Positions 22,441 to 32,635 of a stretch of 64,000 nt of DNA are shown here, piece after piece. Origin of the DNA: Hydractinia symbiolongicarpus (Eukaryota; Cnidaria; Hydrozoa; Anthoathecata; Hydractiniidae). Below the pieces are notes generated by a model. The model made no database searches, was not told the origin of the DNA, and saw only the letters and a list, made by a program, of their open reading frames with translations. Positions within the stretch are counted from its first letter, which is position 1. Each line of letters starts with the position of its first letter. The translations under genes were made by a program, and so were the position numbers. The DNA is taken from positions 7,254,001 through 7,318,000 of the forward strand of contig NC_079882.1 in NCBI RefSeq assembly GCF_029227915.1. Direction: 5' to 3'.

Positions 22441-22900
22441 GATCCGTCTACCTCCATCATCTTTGCAACACTTAGAAAGATAACTTGCGGGCTTACTTAA
22501 GCTTTTAGGTTTTGTTCTTAATCGTCTACAATTTGTACAAATGGCTGAATAAATTCTATTTAGATTGCTTTTTTTAACCACCAAGGTGGCCCTTACACTA
22601 TTAAGAATATGTTTGCTGTTACATTAAATTATTAGGAATCTTATGACAATAATGTATTTTCAAGTCACAATTTGCCATAATTATTTTTTGTAATGTAACT
22701 TTTTGTAATATTTTTTATCAATGGAAAAAAAATTCTTCTCTCTTTTCTCTTATCCTCTGTTTATATTTCTAGTTACACTATCAATACACTCTCTTTTTGT
22801 GCAGATTTTATAAAGTTTCATGGCTCATGGCTTTTTGGCGTCAGCGTTTCGCTATTAAATTGAATTACGCAACCATGTTGTGAAGACGGCACCATTTTGA

Positions 22901-22925
22901 TGACGTTGCATTTAAACTGACGTCA
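22901..22925 (+). promoter_or_regulatory. CRE-like sites upstream of the coiled-coil gene
   Basis: TGACGT at 22901-22906 and the full palindrome TGACGTCA at 22918-22925, about 60 bp before the ATG at 22981. This is the same motif pair and similar spacing as upstream of the F-box gene. Confidence 0.4.
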
Positions 22926-22980
22926 AATTTGTTGTCATAGACAAAAAAATCATTTATAGTTTGCTTGTGAAACTTTCACG

Positions 22981-24499
22981 ATGGGTAAACGTAAGACGAA
23001 GAAGAATCAATATAAAAACAAATCAAATAAACAAGTTATCAACAACCAGCTTGTAAAAAACGAGTCTGTTGTTGATGTTAAACAAAGTAGTGAGGTAGAC
23101 GTTACCGTTTTTGAAGAGAATGCAACAATCGTCGCAGATGAAGAAAAACTTAACATTGCGTCCAATCAAGTGAGTTTTGTTGCTCTGTTTTATAAGTTAA
23201 TTGAACCTCCACTACCTACTATACGTATATCAAATTGAAGCATTATTCCAAATATATATACAGGACAGCTAGTTTAGCGTTGGAAACACTGTTATAAATG
23301 TTATTCCTGTGTTTTGAATGTATACGTTAGATATAAACCGGCACTGTTTACCCAGTTTCCCTCACATGACATGGGTTGACACGTGGCCGAGGTTAACATA
23401 CTCGCGCTGTGGACTGAACCACTAACCTCGTAACCACCTCCATAACCACTAGGCTATGCATTGCTAGATTTTTACGCAAAGTTTGGTGACATGTCAAATA
23501 TTTCTTGGTTGAATAAGGTATAATTTCTTAAACAATAAATACATTTTTTTTTAGAAAATGGAAAACGATATTGGTATCAGTGTTATGACGCGACAACTAA
23601 ATTGTAACACGGCGATTATTTTATCATTAAAAAATGATATGGTAAAGCAAGCTAGTGAAATTGAAGCCAAAGATGCAACCATAGCTGCAATGAAAGCTGA
23701 TCAGCAAAGATTGAATTCAATTCATGATGCGATTTCGGAACAAAATCGAATTCTTGAGAATGAGCTATGTGATGCAAAACTGGGAAACAAGTTTGTTAAT
23801 GAAAAGTTACTTAAGATGAATCAACAAAATGCGTATCTACATGCAACTGTTGAAAAATATAAGAAGAAAGTTGAAGCGGCGGAAACACGTAGTAAATCTT
23901 TAGCAGTGCAACTCTTGGAGTCAACACAAAAAGTAAAAGCTTATGAAGATGAACGTGCACACCTGTTGAATGAGATAGCACACCTTAAGAAAAAGAATGA
24001 GATGCAGCTTCAAGAAGTTGGTGGTTTAAAATCAACAATGTCAAAATACGAACACAACATCAAGGAGAAGAATCAAGAATTGACATATATGAAGAAAAGG
24101 GAGGAACAAATCGTTGAAGAGAATAAAAGCACCGTTGCTAAACTGCTCGTTGAACATGCTATAGAAATGTCTCTTTTGCAGTTACAGCTTGAGCAAGAGC
24201 GTTGCAGGAAAGAGGATGAGATTTCGAATTTATCGAAAGAATTAATCTGTAAGGAAACACAGATAGCCAAGCTTCAAGAACAACATTGCGAACTGGAAGC
24301 TAATTTAAAATCTTTAAAAGAAAGATTTATCGAATCAAATACGTCCACGCAGGACATAATTGAACATTTTATGAGTGACATTAAAAACAAATACTCAACA
24401 AGATGTTTTTATCGACCAAGAATCAAATGTTCGACAGTGAGATCTCGTCTACAGCTAATAATGAACAAGGTGGATGACGAGATCTCAATAATTCATTAA
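22981..24499 (+). CDS. Coiled-coil protein of unknown function
   Basis: Two exons, 22981-23169 and 23555-24499 (donor caa|gtgagt, acceptor tttag|aaa), give 377 aa. The N-terminus is very basic (MGKRKTKKNQYKNK), then acidic to about residue 60. Residues about 90-345 are one long, charged, heptad-like helix rich in Glu, Lys, Leu and Gln (for example RILENELCDAKLG, LKSLKERFIES), a predicted extended coiled coil. The C-terminal 40 residues are basic (FYRPRIKCSTVRSRLQ). No catalytic motif is visible and I do not recognise the family. Cytoskeletal, Golgi-tether or centrosomal proteins look similar by composition only. The intron contains an antisense SINE fragment. It is divergent from NIPP1 (1.3 kb apart) and convergent with the XK-related gene. 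Confidence 0.82.
23330..23465 (-). mobile_element. Diverged tRNA-derived SINE, antisense copy
   Basis: On the minus strand it reads tagcctagtggttatgg (A-box-like), then ggttcagtcc (B-box-like), then acccatgtcatgtgaggg, which matches the aacccaagccatgtgaggg body of the SINEs at 20.0 and 32.1 kb. It is truncated after about 130 bp and lies inside the intron of the coiled-coil gene. Confidence 0.72.
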
Positions 24500-25900
24500 G
24501 AGAAAACTTTCAAAACATTTTCTATTTTTTACTATTTTTCATTTATATTTTCATTATCAAAAAATTGTGTTTATTACTTGCCGTAGACATAGGTATATTT
24601 AATGTTACCTATGTTGCAACTCAAATGACCCGAATAGGTCAAGTGTTGGCCTTCCTGTGGATTATTGAATCAAGGGAACAAAAGGAAAACCATCCTGGTT
24701 CTTTAACGAGCAGTGTGGTTAAGCAACCACTGATAAAAAAGTTAGACTAAAGATTCCGTTGTAAAGCACAGGGACAAGAAACAATCCCTGACACTGCGAA
24801 TCATTTTACGGGTAATAATAAAGACCAAGCAAAACTACTTTTAAAAAAAAGAAGAAAATTTTCTCAGGAAAAATTAAACACGTTTTACATAAAAAGAATT
24901 TATAAATATATGAAATATGTATGGAAAGTATAAACAAAAGAAGTAACATTTACACAACCTAATTAAAATGAACTAAATTTACAGGTAAAACAAAACAGTA
25001 GCGAAAATTATAACCTAATGATATAAAAGTTGGTAGAGCAGTTTGTTAGAGACATATTGCAAATTTTGCCTTTTATTTCTTAATAACTCTAATGATATAA
25101 CTTCCGGAAGAAATTTCCGTGGAATTTATTTTCTCGATATGAGGTCAAAATTCTGAAAAATAAAACAAATAAACTCTGCGATAATTTTGTTTTGTAACAT
25201 AAGATGTCATGCAAAAAAAAAAAAAAAAAAAAAAATTTACACGGACCTAAATTCTCCTGCATACCGTTCAAAGGATACAGCCTTACTTTCTTCATTCTCA
25301 TTTTCGGAACAGAAACTTCATGCCGAGATACATTTTTGCGACGCAATTTTTGGAATATTTGAATTAACGGAAACTGTCTTAGATTATAATACTTGGGTAT
25401 TTATCGTTACTGTCAAAGTTTTAATAATATAATAATTTAAAGTCGAGAAAAAATTGAGGGTTGTCCCGACCGTTACAATTGTCAGTTTTTTACCTATGAC
25501 AATTCAATGGTGAAACTGAAACTGAAACAACAAGGGCCAAGGTGAAGTACGGCGTTCACTTTGAGGTGATGCAATAAGTCCAAACGAGATTACATTTGTG
25601 ACTTTTACATGCATGCTTGCCAGCGTATTATTTCACGGGGACTTCTGGTTGGAATTTCTTAATACAGTACAGCAGTAACAGAAAAACACTGATATCTTTG
25701 CTTTTCTGGAGACAATTTTTAAAAAGTTTTCCTAAGCACATTCTAAGGTTTTTACTTAGCTTTATCAAAACACAAATGCGCTATGAAAAATGTATTTTAT
25801 AGAAAATATAAATATCCTTTCATTGCATTTGTATAATTAATAAAAAGTACCTAGCTACTTATTGTCATAAATATTAGTAATAAATTAAAATTAAAATAAT
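24500..25900. other. Convergent intergenic region
   Basis: Between the 3' ends of the coiled-coil (+) and XK-related (-) genes. It holds a poly(A) run at about 25211-25235 and AT-rich sequence. The short frames present are not supported as genes. Confidence 0.55.
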
Positions 25901-27921
25901 TTATATAACTATTTTCGTTATCAAACCTGATTGGTCGAAAGAAGATACGAATTCAGATTTTTTTCCATTGCTCGAAATGTGACGCCTGTGCGGAACATCC
26001 AGACTGCCGTAACTGTTACGGTTTACGTCTTCTTTTTCAGTAACGCCGTTACTTATATTATTATCGCCGCCACGGTCCTCTTTTCTTTCCTCTAATTGAC
26101 CACTTTCGGCAATTTGGTAAACTTGTTCGTTAATACGACGTGTTTTACCGGGTGAACGGTCACCTCTCGATGAAAATTCGATGTCGATAGGTATTAAATG
26201 GTCGGATTTTTTAATAAACCGTCTGCCTGGCTTTGGCGTAACACTGACGCTAACGTGATACATACTAGTCGGCGAGTCAGTGATTTTACGTGAGCAGTTC
26301 TCACTCGTCGAAGAAGTAAATATACTTTCGGTTTGACTGTCATCTTTTGAACACATGACGCAACAGAACCATCCCGCAGTAATGTCTTGATTCGGATGGA
26401 ATAATTTATAATAAATTAACATGCTAATTAATCCCAAAAGAAACCCACCAAAAACAAAAGACCCAGCGCTATACTCCAGCCAACCAAACGAATTCCGTCT
26501 AGTGGGGTACCAAGCTGCGATCATGAGGGTATTTTCAACAAAGATCAAAATATAATAAGTCATCACACGCTGTCTCGTTGCTCCCTCTTGTGTATTTATA
26601 AAGCAAAATATATGAATGAAACCCATGAGAACAGAAAACAAACGGTCCAAACATTTCTCGACGCCCTCGCTACGATCTGGCGTGTTGGGGCTGGAACAAA
26701 AATGCGTTCCCTGAAAATGCAACCAGCAAATCATAACAATCCAATGCACGAAACACACCACAAACACAACCCACTCAAATTGGGTGGCAAACAAAACTAA
26801 CGCGACGACGCGCGAAGCCACCATGCACAGCCGATAAGTGACTTGGAATGTATACCCGCAGACGGACAACCCTTTGTCTTTGGCGCTTAATCTCAACGCA
26901 TGAGTGTACGAGACTATAGACCACCCAAGAGAGGTTATCGATAGCAGTACAGAAAGTATGGTGATCCAGTCCTTATCCCACTGAATCTTATGGTCGACTA
27001 CTGACAGAATATAAAGTTGCAGAACTACTTGGGGTGCAGACTCGAGAAATGCTTCAATTAATCGCAACATTGTCACATCTCTCCAGTTTGTGAGATAATC
27101 GTTAAAGTCATCCATGTCGATCTTTGTCATGCAGTTTGTCCGAAGACCAGACCAAAATGCCTGACAATACCTAAATGAAAATCAAAGCTATAATAGGCAT
27201 ACGAAATATGAGGATGATAAGCTTATTTACCAAAAAGGTAGAAAACAAATTAGATCAGTAATATATGCCTGTACTTCATAAATATATACACTGTTTTGAA
27301 AAGAATAAAGTATAAGAATACATGGCTTCAGAGGTTCAAAACTTTAGAATATGTTAAGAACATTTAACGCTTTGTCCAAGAAGTACTGAAATGCTCCTTA
27401 AAGCTTCAAAAATGACGAAGAGGAAAATTAACAATTTAAGAACATTTGTAAGCTTCAAATTGAAAAAGTTATGTCCATTTACAGGTTTCCTTCAAATTAA
27501 GTGTTGTAAAAAATGTGTACATATTTATGTAACATTTTAATACTTATATTATCATTTTAAACATAAATATTCTTTACCTTTGTACGGGCCCCAATTGGCA
27601 AATATGTAACAGCTTTGACCACCATGGCTGTTTTCCATAATCATCAAAATACCATTTACAAGACAGTGACTGCATCACTATGGACGGAATAACAATGAAC
27701 AACACCGTTAGACCAAACCATGACCAATGAGATTTTACAAAATATTGATGCGCTGCTAAAATGTCTGTGCCAATGTCAGCAAGGAATGTCAATATTGATA
27801 TAATGGCTATAAAACTGTCAAGGACATCTGCTTTTTCTCCTTGGCTAAGTTTTCTTGTTTTTCGGGTCGTTCCTAAATCTGTCGAGTCCATAAGAAGGTC
27901 ACAGTCAGTGCAGTGTTTCAT
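25901..27921 (-). CDS. XK-related multi-pass membrane protein
   Basis: Two exons on the minus strand: 27921-27578 and 27170-25901 (donor aag|gtaaag, acceptor tttag|gta; AG+G makes Arg). They give 537 aa. XK/XKR proteins are multi-spanning plasma-membrane proteins; XKR8, XKR4 and XKR9 are caspase-activated phospholipid scramblases. Family hallmarks seen: an early FLADIGTDILAA helix, the conserved MLRLIEAFLESAPQVVLQLY block (residues about 144-163), a WLHFQGTHF loop, a NTQEGATRQR loop and YYKLFHP after the last helix. About eight to ten hydrophobic segments are visible. A Ser/Arg/Asp-rich cytoplasmic tail of about 165 residues follows; I see no clear DEVD-type caspase site in it. The start at 27921 is the first in-frame ATG after an upstream stop. 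I cannot say which vertebrate XKR it matches. Confidence 0.93.
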
Positions 27922-29280
27922 CTCATTGTGACTGTAATTGTTGCAAAGAGCTTTACATGGATAAAGTTAGTTACATATCTAGAAAAATGTTTAAACAAAT
28001 ATAAGGGTGTTGCTGTAAATTGCAGTTGAAGCTCGAAATGCTTGACAAATAATATTATTAACAGAGCTTATAATGGTTCTAAATACGTCATGCAATAACT
28101 ATATGTTGTTGAAAAATAATTTCTGATTTAATTGTATATGTCTGGATAGTGAGGTTGCTTAGGTACACAAGCTTTTAGGTTGGTGCCACAAATTTTTGTG
28201 CACCTTCTAGGCGCACACAAGTATATCATTCATTCACCTGACCATACACCTCAATATCAATTACATAATTTTAATAAAAACGCCATTTTAATTATTGTCA
28301 CTTTCTTGTTAATCTTTTTTCTCCTTGTTGTTATAGCTAAAATACACTTAACATGATGGCACTGTAGCTATTGGCAGTAAACCTACTTAAAAAAAGAATT
28401 GTAAATTTTCTTTTCGAAAGTGTTAACAAAAAGATCATTTTTTCCATGGTCAATTTTCAATACGATGTTTAACTAAAAATTTGAAACTGTGTATTGATTT
28501 TTTTCACTTTACCCCAAATACTGATTAGCTAATGGCAAAACGTGGAATATTTGCAAAATTTATGTAGGCAAATTAGTAATTTTCATTGTATTTACTTCAT
28601 TTATCATTTCAATTATTAGCAAATATTAAAATTTTGGCACTTTTTGGCAATCATTTAAATCTGGATTGTTTATAAAACTGGTTATCATAAATACAAATCT
28701 GATTTTACAAATCCTGGTAAGATTCATTTCTTTTTGACAGTATTGCAACCGGATTGATTTTTACATCATATTTAACAAAGTTTATGCATGCTTATTCAAG
28801 CTGCACCTATAATTTTTGAACCTCTGTCGGTTCAGTTTATCACCCAATACTTAAGTGTTGTTCCATTTTTAAATTTCTCAAAGTATGAGTAGAAAGAATG
28901 TTGGTGTCATTGGCTGTTTAGTAAGTGCTTGCAAAGCACAATATTTTAATCTGTTATTTTTGCAATCATTCAATCATTTTTTTACAAACCTGGAAAATAG
29001 ATAGATCAGAGAATGTTTAAATATAAAATTTTTATCATCACACATGAGCTATTACGCAGACAATTATATGAGATATATAAAATATGGATATATGTGAAAA
29101 AAAATCCACAAGTGTACATTGCTGTCAGGGCATCCTCTCATATAATCTGAACTTAATTGTTTGTGAAGACTTCGATTTGCTATACAATTTGCTCAATAAT
29201 TATATAGTCACACAATCCTGTAATAGTTCAAAGGTTTTTTCGTGTTTGAGGCAACAAACTTGTAAGTGCTGTTTTGGTTT
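27922..29280. other. Intergenic upstream of the XK-related gene
   Basis: AT-rich, with no supported gene. It should include the XK-related promoter, but no distinctive element was recognised. Confidence 0.5.
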
Positions 29281-29284
29281 TCAG

Positions 29285-29318
29285 GAATAAAGCTCACCCA
29301 AATATAATTTGGGTGAGC
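29285..29318. repeat. Perfect short hairpin
   Basis: aagctcacccaaat and atttgggtgagctt (14-bp arms) flank a 3-nt loop. It precedes the TIR element at 29381 and could act as a terminator-like or cruciform structure. No gene is attached to it. Confidence 0.7.
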
Positions 29319-29380
29319 TTGGGAGACACCGTATAAATAGTGCAAATTTAATTAAAAAGTCATCCAAGCTTGCCCTTGTA

Positions 29381-30085
29381 TATGTTCTGCCTGGATAATA
29401 AACGCTGCCCTGATTATGTACAGCAGCTTGCCCTGGTTAAAACCAGGGCAGAAAATACATAATTGGGGCAACATAATAAGGACTGGCTTGTTATGTACAA
29501 CAGATAAAAAATATTATTTGGCACTTATAGAAGGAACATAATCAGGACAGGTCGACTTATGTATGACAGTCTAATAATATTTAGGCTGTCTTATGTAAAA
29601 TATTTTTATATTATTTCTCACTTAAGAATGAACATAATTGGGGCCGCAAAACGAATAATTTTGGTCATCCCCAGAATTCAATTCCCGCAAAAAATAAAAA
29701 TGAGCCCACCACCCATCTGGAAAAACTACTTCCGTGAAAAATAGTTAACTTCAAAGTATATTATCTTGAAATGTACTCTCAAGAGGATTTTATATTTAGA
29801 ATTATGTCAATATTTTTTTTCGCTATGCCTAGTTTTTAATGGTGTTTTATCCTGCAGAGAAGAAAAGCACGAAATCCATCATTCTATAACAATAATCCGT
29901 CAATGTTTCATTCACAAAAGTTCGAAGAAAATGCCAGTCGCAGCCTGCCTGGCCAGCCATTATATCAGCGTTCATATAATCCGGTCACCACGACATAATA
30001 ATTGGGGCAAAAAAACATAATCAGGCCATACGTACATAATCCGGCTGTCCTGTTTATAAACAGGCCGTTTTCACAATCTGGGCAG

Positions 30086-30091
<6 letters not shown>
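29381..30091. mobile_element. TIR element built from degenerate cataat subrepeats
   Basis: The left end tatgttctgcctgga is mirrored by the right end tctgggcagaacata (30077-30091). The interior repeats acataatcnggnca-like motifs in both directions (near 29456, 29536, 29630, 29993, 30014 and 30042), with a pair aaccagggcag / gccctggtt. There is no transposase. It is about 710 bp, probably a non-autonomous DNA transposon with subterminal transposase-binding repeats, and its right end abuts an (AT)n tract. Confidence 0.6.

Positions 30092-30168
<77 letters not shown>
30088..30168. repeat. (AT)n microsatellite
   Basis: About 40 uninterrupted AT dinucleotides directly after the TIR element. Length is likely polymorphic and may be mis-assembled. 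Confidence 0.95.
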
Positions 30169-30175
<7 letters not shown>

Positions 30176-31057
30176 CTACAGGTGTCTTAAGCTAGTCTGC
30201 AACCTTGTGTAGACCTTTTTTAATGTTTACATTTTTCGTGGTAAGCCCTTTTGGCTTTAACAAGTGCATGACAGGAAAAAAGTTGTGAGTTCCTCTTTGG
30301 TTTGTTTTTTTCGCATAAAAAGGTATTATTAAGACTTTATATGAATATATGTCAATCAGAAGTTATCCATCTATGTTAAATAATAGTTTAAAGTCTCAAT
30401 CACATAATACAGGGGGTAGCTAAACATACCCTTTGATCCAATAACCTAAATAGTTCACTCTTCCCAATCAAAGAATAAAGTAGCTATATGAAAGAAAGGA
30501 TAATATGGATGGGCCCAGGAGTAAGTGAATATTTTTAGCAAAAGTAGACAGACAGAAACATATGTCACTATAGACCAAGCCTTAGCTATCTTTCGTATCG
30601 CTCTTGGTGTAAAGTTCAATAATTAAAACAAACCATCACATCAATAATCTTTTAAAATATTTGTTTTGTTAGTATAGTTGTTTGCAGTTATTCTAAGTAC
30701 CGGATGGTTTACGCGCATGGACCAAGTAGGCCATCTGCCCATAGCTACACACATTTTTGAAATATGCACCTGAAAGGACAAAACTAGCCGGAGTAGGGGC
30801 AATTTTAGGGCAATTATCTGTTGTTGTGAATATTTTACCGAAGGTGCGCTACCAGCTTTGTTGTTCGATACAACGCTGAAAATTTATTTTATGTGTGCAT
30901 TGTCTTATATTCAATGTCTTCCGTAAACTAAAAATAGAAACCTCTTTATCTGCCTTCGTGACTTAAAATGTGTTTTTCGTGAACATTGCCCCAATTATAA
31001 CCTTGTTCCCAACGTAACTATCTCAATTATTCTTGCCGCCCTCCCTGCTAAAGACCT

Positions 31058-31180
31058 TGTTCCCGGGGCATCTCGTATCTTTTCTGAATTATCTACGATA
31101 ACGTTTCCTTCCCGTTGTCAAAAAAGATACAAGATTCCAAGGTTGAGTATAAACTAATAACCCTTTGGGACGAGGTTGAC
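31058..31180. repeat. Foldback of the cctggggacgagg family
   Basis: It begins ccttgttcccggggcat and ends ctttgggacgaggttgaca. The internal pair is cgtatctttt / aaaagatacaag, like the copy at 7652-7756. Confidence 0.65.
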
Positions 31181-31513
31181 ACAATTGTCTAAACATTTTT
31201 GTTCGATTTGCTTGTTTAGACAGGGTCAGAAGTAGCAACGTCATTTGCTGATAAAAGATGAACTAAACTTTCCTTAGTCTGCAACAACAACAACAAAAAC
31301 AACCACGAAAACAACAATAACAACAGCAATAAAGTCGTCCTCCTCCGCCGTGAAACTCTCTAAGAAGCCATTTCAGAGGATGATTTTGTTAAATTTTTAA
31401 GTGTTTTTTAAAAATATAAAATTGTATACGTAGCTTCGATAATGGGGTTAATTAGACTTTCCTTGGGCTTTTATATAACAAAAGAAGTTGTGTGACAGAA
31501 TAAGTAGTGCGAC

Positions 31514-31608
31514 AGCAGAAACCTCGTCCCTAGAGAATCTAGGCACGAGGTTTCTGCTGTCTGACAATCACGGCGGTCAAAGAGAAAAAGCACTTGGGGA
31601 CAAGGTTG
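31514..31608. repeat. Foldback with an additional perfect hairpin
   Basis: agcagaaacctcgt pairs with acgaggtttctgct (14 bp) around cctagagaatctagg, which is itself self-complementary. A second terminus cttggggacaaggttg follows to 31608. It looks like one family member carrying a rearranged or doubled end. Confidence 0.65.
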
Positions 31609-32062
31609 ATGACACAGCCGTTTTATCATAAGGATATTCCATATGGGGGAAAGTCGTACGCAGTGCAGCGACGATGTGGTCGACCTTGGTTAAGATCCAA
31701 CTGTGTGTGGAGTTTGCTCCAGGCGCTCTCAGCTTACACACTGTCAATGCTGGTTTAATTTTGTGTTTTCTCAGCTTAATTTTCATGTTCTGTCTTTAGA
31801 TAACTAGCATTTTGATATTTTGCTTTCAACTTAGATTTTTGTGGGTCGTCCAACTGCCCAATCTCCTCTTTTACCTGTTCTTAAACCTCAAGCAGTCAGA
31901 CTGCTAGCTAGCTATAACTAGTGGTAATAATCAGAGTTTTCACTTTATCTTGGTTTATAATTAGGTCTTCGTTACCCAAATTAAACTTCAGGATTTTGCT
32001 AATTATGAGCAATGTGTCTAATTGGCAGTATTCTTGGCACTAATGGGGTGGTGTAATGCATT

Positions 32063-32393
32063 GTGACGCCGTAGATGAGTGGTTATAGCTTTCGTACTCT
32101 GTGCGGCAATTCAACATGGGCAAGTGAATGTTACCATAGCCCCGGGTTAACCCAAGCCATGTGAGGGAAATTGGGGAGATGGCTCCATGTGTGGGCCATT
32201 GGATGTTGCCGGGAGTTGTCTAGTAGAGCGCAGTCCCTAATTTGGTCTGCGTAGCTCAAAACGAGCATTAAATACTCTAGGACTCTCCATCTAAGCTATG
32301 GCCCCTCCTAGAAATAATAGACAGGGTATATCCCTCGATATTAGTGAGGCTAGCCATGCAAAATATGCACATCTATCTATCTAAACAAATAAT
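32063..32393 (+). mobile_element. tRNA-derived SINE, copy 2, B-box deleted
   Basis: Nearly identical to the SINE at 20.0 kb along the whole body, with the A-box-like tagatgagtggtta kept. The 29 bp between two short cgg repeats, including the whole B-box, is missing (gtgcgg joins directly to caattcaac). It ends in an (atct)n tail. Without the B-box it should not be transcribed by RNA polymerase III. Confidence 0.88.
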
Positions 32394-32635
32394 TAGAATT
32401 AAATAAGTGGGTTTTACCCTACACACAGGCAAGAAATATAAACAACAGACTGCGATAATCAATATTATTAAGTTATAAAAAAATACTGATGCTAAAATTA
32501 AAGTCTGCTCTTAAAGAGATAATAGTTGAGAAAACAATTCATTTTTTATTTACAAAAATCCATAAATTAACGTAAATAGCCAATTTGGCGTACGTAGTCC
32601 TTCTCTTCTTGCCTGTCAGGATGTTCACGCATATA

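Noticed and set aside
30002-30190. Coding frame of alternating Tyr-Ile
   Set aside because: It is translation of the (AT)n microsatellite.
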